64,000 nucleotides of DNA, taken from positions 1,426,001 to 1,490,000 of the forward strand of contig JALMGJ010000020.1 in assembly GCA_023362775.1 (NCBI GenBank), read 5' to 3'. A model generated the notes under the pieces. The model ran no database searches, was not told the DNA's origin, and saw only the letters and a program-made list of their open reading frames with translations. This document shows, piece by piece, positions 10,978-23,422 of this stretch (positions are counted from its first letter, which is position 1; each line of letters opens with the position of its first letter). This DNA comes from Charina bottae. Taxonomy: Eukaryota > Chordata > Lepidosauria > Squamata > Charinaidae. The position numbers and the translations under genes are program-made.

Positions 10978-12824
10978 GTAAGTGATGATGGAATTAATAA
11001 ACTGGCTAGAATTTGATTTTATATGGATAATAAATTGAGAAAATACCATAATATTTTTCTTTAAAAAATAAAATTCAATGCTTTAACTGAAACTCCATTT
11101 AATGGTGTATATATGTATGGGTTTATAAAAGAAGCCTGTTTATTTCCCAGCCATGCAGGGTTTTGTAGTCTAGGAGGGCCCTCAAATGATATTCTAGACA
11201 GGCCACGTTCAAATATTGCACCAGTTGAGGAGGAAGCTTTTATAAGATATAATGCATTTTCCTTAGCCTACCAGCAACCAATCGGTCACTAGCATGGAGG
11301 CATGAGAGTGAATGAGAGTGTTGGAAGAGGAAGCAAACCTCTCACCACTCCAATGCTTCCCTTGGCTGTGTGTCTGCAGGACAACTGATTGCTATCGTGT
11401 GTTACACGTGAAATGGTCTCTGTGTGGCCGCAGCTCTGCTTCAGCATACACAATTCAGGATGAGGAATGGACAGAGGTAGCCAGGAGTTGGATGGTGTGC
11501 GATGATGAAAAGTTGTCAGTGATGATAGCAAGGAATTGGTGGTGGTGGCCAGGTGAGTCAGAAGAAAGAGGTGGAGAGTGGCTAAGGGGAAAAGATGGAC
11601 GGTAAGGGGGGGAAATTGGGTGGCAGTGGTGAGAGCAAACGGATGGGGAGGCAGGCAAGAGAAGGGGGTTGGGCGAGATCTTGCTCGGAATGATGCAATG
11701 GTGCCTAGGGTGGCTTCAGTACCAGCAGCATCGCTTGAAGTGTCTGGGCTAGATTGAGAATCAGAGAATGACAAAACTAAATATTAAAGTACTTTTGCAG
11801 TAGCATAAAGGGACACTTTTAAAAAGTGGTTACTGTAAATAGACACACACTCTCAAAATGAGTTTAATTTATGCTAATCAGTAAAATGTAGTGCCATGGG
11901 TTACGAAGGCAGCATCTCAGAGCTGCTGGAGTGCAACAGAACGGGAGCAGTACTGCCCAAGGAGGAGGCAGGAGACAGAGTTCCGCTCCACCCTCCATCC
12001 AGGGCAAGCACTTCCCTGCTTGGATAGGCCACCAGCTTGCCGCTGCCGCTGCTGCCATAGCACTTCATGAAACAAAAGGCCTTCCTTCTGGGCTTTTCTC
12101 TGCTCCCGAATTGTGCTACCTGCCCACCCTTTGGTTCAGCACAAAGCAAGCGCTCCTCCTCTTGCTAACAGTTATCCTGCCTGTACCGTGTGTATGCTGA
12201 GTCCCCGCCAACTGCTGTTGCCCCAGCTTGCGGATGTGCCATTTGTTTTCAGCAAAGGAATTGGGCCTTGCTGCCTTGCTGCCTTCCCCACTTTTGGCCA
12301 GTGGGGAAGATGTTTATCCAGCAATCAGGGCCCTGCAGCAGCAGCAGCAGCAGGCAGGCAGGGCTGTCTCTGGGCCTGAGCTTCTATGGGCTGCTTTGTC
12401 TGTCCTGTCTCCATTTGTCATCTCCCAAGTTAAAAATAATGTGAAATAAAGAAACATCCAAAAAGACACCAGGACAGAAACAACTTAAGAGAGGAAGGGT
12501 ACAGACCCCACCACGTCTAGTTGCACATCTAGTTAGGTCCTGCGGGGGGGGGGTTTCCTCAAAGTGAGCAGGTGCTGGGAAAATCCCTCTCTTGCTTCAT
12601 GAGGAGCCCTGGGGGGGGGGGGGAACTAGCAAATAAACACAAGTGTGTCTCTCTTTTTCCCCAAATGACATAGTAGAGATCTGTTCTGCCCCCTTTCTTA
12701 GAGAAGTTGTTGTGAAAAGGGGGGGGGAGAGTGATGGGCATCAAAGGATTTCAGGCAGCAAAATGCTCATGGAGAGGGCAAAGGTTGAGATGGAGACCGG
12801 CTAGTGACCACAAGGGAGAGGGCG
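10978..12824. other. Intergenic, no gene recognised
   Basis: Mixed composition with a CAG run at 12333-12354, several poly-G tracts (12542-12551, 12609-12623) and open frames with no recognisable domain. Confidence 0.45.
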
Positions 12825-12925
12825 TGTTTATTTTATGTATTTTTTCTACATCCTGCCTTTCATTCGGGAACTCAAGGTACCATAATACCTAGCACTCCTT
12901 CCTCCTGTTTTTCCCCACCGCTCCG
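12825..12925 (-). mobile_element. SINE/LINE 3' tail relic
   Basis: TTTATTTTATGTATTTTTTC followed by CTCAAGGTACCATAATACC and CTCCTTCCTCCTGTTTTTCCCC matches the 3' end of the SINE family at 5.2 and 23.4 kb, on the minus strand. The rest is missing. Confidence 0.55.
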
Positions 12926-13432
12926 GCGTTTGTTCAGCGGCCCCTCTTTCGCACTGCAGGTGACGCCACTTTCGCGGGACAGAAAAAGCCGCCGCCACTG
13001 CTCCTCGTCCGGCCGAGGATGGCAGCCAGGGCGCAGCAAAAATGGCGCCCAAAGACCGTTTCGCGCTCCTCTGTTCGACAGCTACGTCCAAAAACCCGCC
13101 AGAGAAGGGCTTGGAAGAGCCGTTCTGTCGGGCGTGTAGGAGGCCCCAGCTAAAAAAGCCGCCTTCCTGGGTACCGGGAACCCCACTGTGCCTTGCCTTC
13201 AGCGGGCTCCCAATTAAGGGCATGGCGCAGGTGAGGCGACGAGACACGAGGGCTCGTCTGAATAATGCCCGTGGACAGCCATAAAGGGCCTCCAAAGGCG
13301 TCCTCTGCCGCCCGGGCTGGAGAGAGCGCTTCAAGCACAGCTGCAGTCTTGGCCGGCTTTGGCGACGGGAGGGGAAAAGGGAATCCGAAACGCAATGCCC
13401 CAATTCAGGTTCTTTTATTGGCTCAGCGCCTT
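12926..13432. other. CpG-rich block
   Basis: High GC with many CG dinucleotides and no supported gene. It could be a distal CpG island or GC-rich regulatory DNA; open frames here are by-products of composition. Confidence 0.45.
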
Positions 13433-13902
13433 TTGTTGTTGTTGTTGTTGTTCAGTCGTTTAGTCGTGTCCGACTCCTCGTGACCTCATGGACCATAGCA
13501 CGCCAGGCCTTCCTGTCCTCCACTGCCTCCCGGAGTTTACTCAGATTCATGTTCATTACATCGGTGATGCTATCTAACCATCTCATCCTCTGCCGTCCCC
13601 TTCTCCTTGAGTCTTTCCCAGCATCAGGGTCTTTTCCAGTGAGTCCTCTCTTCGCATTAGGTGGCCAAAGTATTTGGGCTTCAGCTTCAGCATCTGTCCT
13701 TCCAATGAGCAGTCAGGACTGATTTCCTTTAGGATTGACTGGTTTGACCTCCGTGCAGTCCGAGGGACTCTCAAGAGTCTTCTCCAGCACCACAGTTCGA
13801 AAGCATCAATTCTTCGGCGCTCAGCCTTCCTTATGGTCCAACTCTCACAGCCATACATTACTACTGGGAAAACCATAGCTTTAACTATAAGGTGATGTCA
13901 AC
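13433..13902 (-). mobile_element. BovB LINE 3' fragment
   Basis: The plus strand starts with a TTGTTGTTG run (the reverse of the CAACAA tail) and TCGTGTCCGACTC. The minus strand from 13876 to 13583 encodes the BovB C-terminal motifs YGCESWT, WCWRRLLRV, RRSNQSIL and YFGHLMRRED. After 13610 the frame is lost near the C-terminus. A short CGCCTT flank at 13427-13432 and 13903-13908 is a possible target duplication. Confidence 0.88.
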
Positions 13903-15114
13903 GCCTTGTTGTGGCGCAAATCCCTAGGGAAGGGCTCATTTTTTCCCATTGGCACAAATCTCACCAATTTGCACCGGGAGGGCGTAAAACTGGGGCAGTG
14001 GCTCTGCGGAAAGGAACGCCGAGGGCAAAGAAATTTGCAGGAAACCGGGCACCGCTCCCTGCCCAGATTGCATGTTGCCCGTGTTTCCTTCCAGTTCAAT
14101 TAGCGAGACAATTAACGCCGCCGTGAGCACCCGGTGCAGTAGGGTAAAACGAGCAGAGACTTAAAAACCCTTTCCTCGCTGCGATGTTTTGTGAAATGTG
14201 GCTGCAGTTTACTTGCTTTCACCGAGAAGTTGACAATTTTGCGGCACGCTTTGCTCCCGAGGCTGGCCAGTCTGCTAGAGATTGCCAGCGAAACCTAAGT
14301 AATTCTCTCCCTGAAATGGGAGGGCTCTTCTGCACGGCAGAGCAGAGCCCAGCAGAGTTGACAGTGTTGGCAGGCCAGGGAAGAGCAGTGGTTTACCCCC
14401 AATAAGTGACAGGGAGACCGAGTAAAAGGAAGGGATTCCTTTTTCGTCTTCCCAAAGGAGGAAATGAGTATGAAGGAACCGCGGTCTCATATTTCCAAAG
14501 GTGGAGAGCCCGCGCTTCTTGCTGTTCCTTTTCACAACGCAAGCAAACCTTGAGGGGCACCGTGGTGCAACCCAGCGCCAGCCTGGGCCCTGTTAGGGCC
14601 CAGGATGCCTGCTGCAAACTCCACGCCATCTTTGGCGGCATCTTTCGCCCCCAACCTCCTCCGTCCGTGTCCCTCTCCCCCGTTCCCTTTGGAACCTTAT
14701 CCGCTGAAGAGACTTCGATCTCGGCAACTCCAGCTATCTGCAGTCGTTTCTCCTGAGGACTGGACTGCTTTTGGAACTGCTGTCCTGAGGGAAGGCCGCG
14801 CCTGCTTTCCCCGCAGAAGAAAGCCCGCAAAAAAAAAAAAAAAAAGCAAACGACAGTGACCGTGCGCATCCGAGCCCCGGTGGCACTCGTTCCCCGGGTT
14901 TGGTGCTCAGGATCCGGCTAGCCGCGACTCTCAAAAACCTTTCCCAACCCCCCTGTAGAACCCGCTGGAGACTGAAACCAGCGCTTCAGCGGCGAGAGGG
15001 CCGCCTGGTTAACGAGCGTCGCTGCTCGGGGCCCTCCCAAGCAAACGGGACCTGCAAAGCAACCCAAGGCAGACAATGCTGCGGCGGTGTTTTCTTTCTT
15101 TCCCTTTTCAAGTC
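13903..15114. other. GC-rich intergenic, CpG-rich
   Basis: No gene recognised. At 14095-14120 two opposed TAAT cores lie about 14 bp apart, suggestive of a homeodomain-binding element. CpG density is high from 14,500 onward. Confidence 0.4.
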
Positions 15115-15440
15115 CTAATGAAGCTGCTTGCATGAACATTTCCAATCCCCCATGGCTTTAAATGAAATCAGAAGATAATCAGAAGCTGTGGAGGAGCGAG
15201 GAAAGGGAGTATTTACGGTCGGAGGCTGCGCAAAATTAGCACAGAGGCAGCGGCTGCGGCTGCTATTGATGTCTAAAATGATGGATAACGCGAGAATGGC
15301 AAATATACTATTTGTCTAATGGCTCTGCAATTAAATTCCCCTGTAAATGACCCATGCCTCATTTCATCCTAATCTATGGAATTTTGATTGAATTCGTCAG
15401 CTCTAATTGAAAAATACGGCATTTTAATGTGTGCCTTGCA
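15115..15440. promoter_or_regulatory. Candidate conserved non-coding element, -16 kb
   Basis: A repeat-free, AT-richer island inside CpG-rich DNA, with clustered homeodomain-type words (ATTGATGTC, CAATTAAATT, TTGATTGAATTC, CTCTAATTGAAAA) and long non-degenerate stretches. It has no coding potential. The composition contrast and motif density are what one expects of a deeply conserved enhancer near a developmental gene; conservation is not shown here. Confidence 0.4.
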
Positions 15441-16342
15441 GATTCCGAACCGGAGCGGTTTTAATGAGCCCACAGCCCTCTGCCCCGCAAAGCCTGGAGA
15501 CTTTTCGGGGAAGACCGGGCTTCTTCCCTGCTGCGCCCGCGACAGACAGACAGACAGACAGGCGCACCCCCCCTAAACCGCGCGCTCGGGCGCCTCATCA
15601 ACCTTTCCAACCGAGAAAAAGACGCAAAGCCCACCTCGTCTTCGTGCAAGCCTCGGCGGTTCCGAGGACGGCCATTTACTTCTCTCTCGTTTCAGCTCGC
15701 CCCTCGAGGTTTGAAAGGGGTTCCTTCCCCGTGCGGGGCCTATCAAGCTCCGAAAACCAGGTCCCTACAGTGCCTGAATTTCTACCTAGTCCGTTTCCCG
15801 GTGTTTACCTCTACGTAACCCCTTTTTCTGTAACAAGAGATACTGCCCATCAGCGACGGACAGACTCTTAACTCTAGATTTTCTACTGGTACATTTAGTC
15901 TCGCTGCCCCACCCCACGCCTGTTTCACTGAGTTCAATGCAACAGGGATGTTTTTCGGAAGCAAATCCGAAGGTTTTTGTGCTTGCACCTCGGGGTTTCA
16001 AAGCCCTCTGAGCCAAAGGGCTCCGGTGAGAGGCTTCTCGGGGTCTTCCTGCCCCGCCTTGCGAAGGAAAAGGCCCCTGGAAGAGCCGACGGGAATCCAG
16101 CAAGACTTCTTCCTTCCTTCCTTAGGATTAGAGCTTCATTAGGATTAGATACTTAGTCTTTTAGCGCATGTGCAGAAGTAGCCTCCCCCCCCCCCCGCGT
16201 TTTAGATTTAATGATTTGAACTGTATAACGTTTTTTTTTTTGCCCCAGCCCTTCATTCTCTCTTTCTGTCATCAACATCCTTTACCTGGGTGGTGTTCTT
16301 AGAAACCAGAAGGCAAAAATCTTGCTGAGTACCAAGGATTAC
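15441..16342. other. CpG-rich flank, no gene
   Basis: High CpG to about 16.1 kb, a GACA run at 15540-15562 and poly-C and poly-T tracts at 16183-16240. No gene recognised. Confidence 0.4.
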
Positions 16343-16383
16343 CAAGGGGCGTGGTGGCTCAGCCGGTAAGACAAGACGCTGAG
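16343..16383 (+). mobile_element. Sauria SINE head fragment
   Basis: AAGGGGCGTGGTGGCTCAGC and AAGACGCTGAGA match the tRNA-like 5' end of the Sauria SINEs at 10.0 and 47.2 kb. Only about 40 bp remain, so this is a truncated relic or an aberrant insertion. Confidence 0.5.
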
Positions 16384-19300
16384 ACCTCTTAAGACCTCTT
16401 CTTAATTTGCTTACAGATAATTTCTAATTTGAAATCAATGTAGTGCAGGATTTTCTCTATTTGCATGAATGTCTAATACACGTTGTTAAGCTTTCTCCAG
16501 GTAAGCATTCACGAGACCGCAAGTTCAACCATTTTGGCTGTCCTAAGATCCCAAATACTTCAACAGTAAAATATGTATCCTCAAGGGGCTTTGGAAATCT
16601 TCTTGATTTGGGAATTCTGGCTCCCTTGTGATGCAAGGAATAACAACGGCCGGCCGTGGTAATTTACCTGCAATGGCAGTGGGGAGCTTCCGGTGTCAGC
16701 ACTGCATGGGGAATCCAGTTTCAGAGCCAAAGGCAGCTCTGAAATAGGTCCTGCTCCTCCAACTGAGCTTGTCTGGAGCCTTGGTGTCTCTGCTGGATGA
16801 CCTCTCTGGCAGAGTTGGTGTAGATTTTGTATGTTCTTCATGCAAGGGCTAAACCACTCAGCAATAGGAACATCCACCTCCCCTTGCTACTCATGACCTG
16901 AACATGGAGGCAGACGGTATGAACCCAAACAATAGGGATCAACTCAGGTCTTGCCTCCAGAGACACTCTGATATCAGCAAATCTCAACACCACTTACTTA
17001 AATCAGGACAAAAAAAGAATAGCTCCTGAAGTAATCACTCACTCATTCTTGATTTTTTTATTGCACCTGGATTTTTCCTCAAAACATTCCAATAGTTTGG
17101 TGTTACTAATACTGCCTCCCCAGGAACAGCACACACGGGGCCCTTTTCATAATAAAAGGATGTTTTTTTTCAGGAACCAATAAAGTACAAAGGCAATACA
17201 TTTTTTCCTAATCAGGTGTCTCGTATATAAAATTGTTTTCTAAAGCTAAAAGGGCTTCAATCACTCACTGATTTGAAAATCAAACCATCAAATCCTTCTC
17301 TTTCACACACAAACAAAGCAAGGCAAAGGTGCATTTAAGATATAAGACATCCATTTTTAAAATAGCTTCCACGCGGCTATGTTAGTCTATGGGGAATGGC
17401 CAGGATTCAGGGCCAGAAGAGCTAGTGCTTTGCATCTAGAGGATTCCAGAGTCTGTCCTTGCATCTCCAGGAAGTACCAAAGTAGGAAAATGACTTTTCA
17501 GAGAACCTAAGCAGCTACAGTTCACTCAAGCTGATCTCCAAGATCATGAAGGGTAAGACTGATAGGGTGGTTTAATAGAGGGTAGCTTCCAGAGCCATTC
17601 ACTCTGATGAAATGTCCATGGGACACAGTCTGGAAAACAGAGCCTAGAGATTGTGGGGTGGGGGTGGGGGATGTCATAGGAGGAAAGGCAACAAACAGCT
17701 ATATTCCCATCCTCTTGTGATGAGCATGGTTCAAAACTGAGTGTTGGATTTCTGATTTCAGATCTATGAGCTGAATCACCATGGTTAACTCTTACAGGGA
17801 GGATTACCTAGTGTTATTAAAATTAGACAAATTCAGTCCATCCAGCTTTCACTTATTTATATTCAAGAAAAAATAGAATACTCTAATGTTCAGAATTCCT
17901 GTAATGGTCTGGATAATTGAAGTACAAAACCCTTCAACACAGTTTTCTTTTAAACAAATGAATTATTTCCCTTCTCCAAGAGCTCCTTCTCCAGAACTTT
18001 AGGAGGGAGGTAATTGCTTTGCTTTTCAACTTCCAGAAAATGAACCATAAATCATACTGTATAAACTGACTGATGTGAAATGTGTTCTGAAATCGACTGA
18101 GTTGCGACTGAGAGGAACTGGCCCAAAGTCACCTAAAGAGGTTCTGTGAGCTTCAGTGAGGGTGAATCTTGGTCTTCCCACTCCAACATTATAACCACTA
18201 ACACCACTCTGAAATCAGCAAAATGTTAAATATATTTTTAGCAGTGTCAGTTCTGGCAATTTTATGAAGGAAGGTATTGCCTCCTTCCACTGGGAAGCAT
18301 CCTAATGCCCTCTTTCCCTGGAAAAAGTGGATTAAAAAACAAGAATAACTAGAGACTTACTGAATGGACTCTAAATCAATGTCTGTAACAAATCCATTGT
18401 GCTGAATGGCCCTTTGAATGGAACTATTAAAAATTCATTCCCTTTTATTTTGCCCTTTGGCAACACATAATCCCATTGCTTATTGGTTCCTTACACAGTT
18501 AAGTAGGAATTACATTTCATTATAGTTTTCCTGGTTGCAGAATAAGAAATGTGTAAGTTCTACTGTAAACAGGCACATAGTCCTATTACCTGCCTCGGCC
18601 ATCTAAACAATTCAATGGATACAACATCAATTAGAAGTCCTGGCTCATCTTAGTTTTCCCTTCCCCCTTTAAAGCAAGGAAAGTATTCTTATATATCTCA
18701 TTTCTGGAAAACTGTAATGGAGCAGTATACATACACATTTCCATTACAAAGCAATTTAAAACTGAAACAAGAAGTTTTTTACTTCTATAGGTGCATCAGG
18801 CAGTTATGAGTTCACAGGTATCAGCAAGGAAAAGGTCTGACAGTTGTGTGGCCATTTCACAAGAAGCACCTGCTCATTCAATGCAGCAGCCAATAAGGAA
18901 GTCAGTGTGTTATGACTCTTTGTCCAGAATGGTGGGGGTGGGGGAAGGAGGAGAGCAGAGGCAGGCAGGGGTGGACCATGTTATCAATTCTTCAGCACCA
19001 AGGCATCTCCCTCCCATTCAGCCATTTAACCCATTTCTGATGTCAAAGTTCTAGCAACAAATCAGAGCATTACCTTGTGGCTGAAATCATCTTCTCAACT
19101 ACAGTACCCTATATCTGAATGAAAATTAGCTGACCAGCATTGCGATTTTGTAATGAGCTTCGGTTGGAGATGTAGAGTGGGGAAGAATTGCTCAGCCTTG
19201 GCGTATTGGTTTCCCAGCATTGGCCAACTTGCCAGATACTCTAGAGGGCACTGTTGAACCTTCCCATACCTTCAGCATCTCCTTTCTGTCCTATCTTTTC

Positions 19301-20155
19301 ATATACCTCCCAAATTATCTTCCCCAGCTTGGGCCTTCCTACTACAATCAATGCATCAAAATCAGAAGTAACACCATTAATGTAAACTGGCTGGACCATA
19401 GTTGCTATGCCTGGAGCGACATAGTGTGGTTGCTTTGCAGGGAGCATATTCAAGCTCATGGTTTGCTTTCTGTCTTCTGTCCATGTTAGTTGGGGTGGAA
19501 GAGCAGGGCATCCTTAGATACCATCCAAAGGTAAGTTCACTGAACAGAATAGGACTAATTTCTGAGTAAATGCAAGTAGCTGCATCATTGGAGTTATTTT
19601 TTAATGCAAAAATATAGTTCTATACTTGCAACATTTCAAGTAATAATGCATTGTAACAATTTTGCTTCATTCTCATCCTTTTTTACATTAATGCAAAATA
19701 TATTATTTTGTTACAGTTGTTTTGGTTCAAACACACTAAGCTTCATTATTTTTCAAAAACCACAGCTTATCTTCTATTGGGAAAAAATTACTGAGGCACA
19801 AAATCAGAGAGAATAGTGATACAAGAGGCTTAAAATCTTTAAGTTGTCCTTGTTGGTAAAAAAAAAATCAAATCAAAAAGTCTGAAAATAAAACCATTCC
19901 CAGTTTCTGCACGCTGGCACCCACTGTCACTTGGAGATGGATAAGGAAGTTTGAATATATAATGTCCTGGTTTATAATAATTTATACATTAGGTTTTTTT
20001 AGCTGGATAGAGCTGTTTTATGTTTCATGCACAAGTGGATAAAGCTGTTGCCTCTGAAGAGAAGAATATTTATTAAAGAAAAAAGAAGCATTTTTAGAGA
20101 GAAGCAATGCTGCCTTAGATAATAGACAAATAACACATCATGAGGGACACAGTTG
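16384..20155. other. Intergenic, no gene recognised
   Basis: About 3.8 kb of AT-rich sequence with no exon-like structure or classified repeat that I can support. Short frames (for example near 18.8, 19.3 and 19.6 kb) have no recognisable domain. Confidence 0.45.
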
Positions 20156-20400
20156 TTCCCATAAGAACATCAGAAAACCTTGAGGATACAGGAAACCAAA
20201 GGTCACTCTAGTCCAACACCCTGTTTCTCACAGTGATTCATCAGATCCCCTGCAAAATCCACTTCTCCTGTTTTGTTCACCAGCAACTGATATTTTTTGA
20301 ACCCAGGTGAGTTTAGTCATCAAGAGTAACAAACGGTTAAATCTACTCTCCCTTATGAGGTTTTTTTTTTTAGTTCTCTCTTAAAGTAAGAAAAAGGTTA
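20156..20400. repeat. Degraded interspersed repeat
   Basis: CCATAAGAACATCAGAAAA, CTCTAGTCCAACACCCTGTT and CAGCAACTGATATTTTTTGA match the pattern of a common reptile interspersed repeat (a LINE or LTR derivative). Class is uncertain; the copy is partial and decayed. Confidence 0.45.
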
Positions 20401-20641
20401 AAATATCCGTAACCTGGGGGCAGATAATTTCCCAGATGTATTATATATTTGTCATACAAAGATAATGTTCCTTCCTCCTTGTAAAATGCCTATTTTGTAT
20501 AGAAAACTGAAATGTCATGAGGACATCCCAAGGAACAGACTAAGGTCGGTTAGTGACAACTAATTTAAAATTGAGAGCCAGTTTGGTGTCTAAGGCACCA
20601 GGCTAGAAACCAGGAGACCATGAATTCTAGTCCCACCTTAG

Positions 20642-21193
20642 TAGGCTGACCATATTTCCTTGAGACAAAAACGAGACATTGGGATGGCAAAACGGGAGGG
20701 GGTCTTATGTAATATTCCGTATTCATGAAAAAGACAGGAGTCCCCGCCCGCAGGTCCACACGATTGGATCCCGCCTGCAAACCCTGCCCCCCGGTCCATG
20801 CGATTTGCTCCCACCTGCAAACCCCACCCCCGGTCCGCACGATTGGCTCCCACCTGCAAACCCCGCCCCCGGTCCACACGATTGGCTCCCGCCTGCAAAC
20901 CCCGCCCCCCGGTCCATGCGATTTGCTCCCACCTGCAAACCCCGCCCCCGGTCCACACGATTGGCTCCCACCTGCAAACCCCGCCCTCCTTTGCTGCGTG
21001 ATGATAGGTGGGAGGGCTTCCTCTTCCAAGCTGCCTACAATCGGCAGCTCCGGCTTGGATCCTCCTTCCGCGCCATTCCCGCCGGGTTTAAAAAACGGGA
21101 CAAAATTGAGTTTTTTATCAAAACGACAGGACGGTTGAAAAATGCTAAAAAAACGGGACTGTCCCGTTCAAAACGGGACGTATGGTCAGCCTA
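20642..21193. mobile_element. hAT transposon inserted into SINE
   Basis: 552 bp. The terminal inverted repeats TAGGCTGACCATA and TATGGTCAGCCTA are exact. The 8-bp target duplication CACCTTAG lies at 20634-20641 and 21194-21201. Near the right end an AACGGGAC/GTCCCGTT palindrome forms a subterminal hairpin. There is no transposase; the interior is mostly a minisatellite. The 8-bp duplication supports hAT-type mobilisation. Confidence 0.88.
20752..20990. repeat. 39-40 bp minisatellite, about six units
   Basis: Units of the form GGTCCACACGATTGGCTCCC plus ACCTGCAAACCCCGCCCCC repeat six times inside the hAT element. ACACGATTGGC and ATGCGATTTGC variants are interspersed, which indicates unit-level duplication after divergence. 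Frames through it are artefacts of the repeat. Confidence 0.85.
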
Positions 21194-21345
21194 CACCTTA
21201 GGCACAAAGCCAGCTGTGTGACCTTGGGCCAGTCACTCTCCCTCAGGCCTAGGAAGCAGGCAATGGCAAACCACAACTGAAAACCTTGCCAAGAAAACTG
21301 AAGGGACTTGTCCAGGCAGTCTCCGAGAATTGGATACGATTGAAC

Positions 21346-21550
21346 AGATATTTAAAAAATTAAAATTAGAGGGGCCAGTGCATTCTGCAAGTAGGCCTGA
21401 GTTCCAGGGCTGGCCTGGGGTGCCACTTCAACAAAGATCAAGACAAAAACAGCTGACTGCTAGCAATCCTATGAGCTAAGAAATGTTCTAGTTCCAACAC
21501 CACTGAAGTAGATCCTCAAAGTCAAAAAGAAGACATGAGTCCTACACTGT
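21346..21550. other. Intergenic, nothing recognised
   Basis: Short spacer between two transposons. Confidence 0.4.
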
Positions 21551-21847
21551 AGGGTTTCTCAACCAGGGTTCCGTGGAACCCGAGGGTTCCATGAGAGGTC
21601 ACTAGGGGTTCCCTGGGAGATCATGATTTATTTAAAAAATTATTTCAAATTCGGGCAACTTCACATTAAAGAGGTAAATTTCATTCGTTATTTTTAGTTT
21701 AAGAACATTGTTAACGCATACCTACAGGCCTACGCATAAAACAAATAGAATAATTTTGTAACTTCTGGCCTATATTTGAGCCTGAATGTGCAGGGGTTCC
21801 CTGAGGCCTGAAAAATATTTCAGGGGTCAAAAAGTTGAGAAAGGCTG
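21551..21847 (+). mobile_element. Non-autonomous hAT-like transposon, copy B
   Basis: Same family and orientation as 1646-1954. It starts AGGGTTTCTCAACCAGGG and ends GTTGAGAAAGGCTG. Flanks CACTGTAG (left) and GCTGTAGA (right) share CTGTAG, a possible decayed 8-bp duplication. Confidence 0.75.
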
Positions 21848-22254
21848 CTGTAGAGAAGCACTTTGCTATGGCCACATAGCAGGGGGCTTCTCTCAGGGAG
21901 CTGGTTCCAGAAAAAAATTAAGAAGCTGGGCTGTGCCTTACACTGTCTATTGTTGGGTAAGTAGTGAAGACCCTTTGTGGTACTTAGCCCCACTTTTTAA
22001 AACCAAAAACAGTAAGGCCTGAAAGCATTACTGCATTCTCTTTTCTGCTTTTCTGCTGCAGATGTATTGAAAGAGATTTGTATTGCTGATCTTAATGTCT
22101 GTCTCTCAGGCAGCCTATTTGTCTTGATACTTCTAACCACTCCAGTCTCAGAGGACTCTGGGCAGTGAGTGTACGGCAACAAACATGAACCAAAAGAAAA
22201 GCAAGAGCAAATTAAAAAAAACAAGCACTCCACGTGCCACCTTGGTTTTGTGCC

Positions 22255-22440
22255 CCTTTATTTGTTTGTTTGTTTGTTTGTTTGTTTGTTTGTTGAATTT
22301 CTATAACCTCCCATCTCCCCCTCAAGGAGGGACTCTGGGCGGTTCACAACCTCTTCATCTAAATAAGACTTCCATTTTTTAAGGAAAACCTTGATACCCT
22401 TAGGCTGGGTAGCGCCCTTCTCACTGTGATATACATAAAA
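22255..22440 (-). mobile_element. L2/CR1-type LINE tail
   Basis: A TTTG tetranucleotide run (22258-22295) is followed by CCTCCCATCTCCCCCTCAAG and GACTCTGGGCGGTTCACAAC, the reverse of a LINE 3' stem-loop and A-rich tail. Only the 3' end is present. Confidence 0.65.
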
Positions 22441-23422
22441 TCTCATTTCTATTATTGCAGGTTGAAATAATCAAGAGTTGAATCCCTCAACTCTACTTTT
22501 CAATTTCCTTTTAACTAATTCCATTTTTGTTGGCAATGTTTACTTGCAATATAAGTTGAATGTGCACTATGGTTCCCCAGTGTCGTGCTTGTAAATGTCC
22601 CTCTTCCCAACCCTCAAAGCAAACTTCAGCCCTCACACGTCCAAAATGCAACTTAATACTGGCAGTGCGAGCTGGCTCTAGTGCATAGCGATCTTCAGCT
22701 TCCTTACCATCCAGGCATTTCAGAATTGCCTGGAAAAGTAATTGCTCTGACGCTTACCAGAGCTCCTCTGGAAATCCTGCTTCTCAATGCTGTAGCACCA
22801 CTAGGGGCACTGTTGGACCCTCACTCGGGATTGTGAATGGCTACTTTTCTGTACTGGGAAGGGGTATTGTTGTGTCACTGAGCATGTCTGGTATGCAATA
22901 TTTTGTTAGAACAATTCAAATCACAGTAGGGCATTGTGTAAATATTTTTGCCAGAGAAATAACAGAGAAATGTCTGACACCCTTGGGACACAGTGGTTTA
23001 CTTTGCTATGCATTGCTATATTATGACCTTTTCACCTAAATAAGTAGGCAGGTATTGTATGCTTTTATCTGCTTTCTGTAACATTTCACAATCTTTTGGC
23101 CCCATTGTTTACATTTTTTCCTGTATATCTAGGTCTACTTATCCTAGATGAATGCCTACCAACTCAAGAGAACACTCCATGAATCTGATGAAGTGGGCTT
23201 TAGATTAGGCTACAATAAATCTGTTAATTTGCAAAGTGCTGCAAGACCTTTTGTTACTGTCATAACAGGGGACTCATACAGATTAGGAGCCTTCACTTCA
23301 GGTAGACATAATTAAGAAGTGGACATACAACTCACATGTTTAAATTAAAAACAGAGAAGGAAAGATAGTTTCACCTGATACTAGAACTAGATGAGTCTCA
23401 GTGAAAGAAAAACAGTGTAAAG
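22441..23422. other. Intergenic, nothing recognised
   Basis: AT-rich, no gene or classified repeat. Confidence 0.4.

Larger units (their letters stand above)
20573..21345 (+). mobile_element. tRNA-derived SINE, interrupted by hAT element
   Basis: The left part, 20573-20641, has the A-box region (GAGAGCCAGTTTGGTGTCTA) and a B-box-like TTCTAGTCCC. The right part, 21194-21345, continues with AAGCCAGCTGTGTGACCTTG, GGCAATGGCAAACCACAACT and GATACGATTGAACA. Removing 20642-21201 (transposon plus one duplicate) restores a continuous SINE. The head is shared with the SINEs at 5.2, 23.4 and 58.3 kb, but the 3' end differs. Confidence 0.8.

Noticed and set aside
20752..20990. CRISPR-like array
   Set aside because: The repeats are contiguous without unique spacers, and the DNA is vertebrate; it is a minisatellite.
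20565..21221. Repetitive Pro/Gly-rich frames on both strands
   Set aside because: They are translations of the 39-40 bp minisatellite inside a hAT element.
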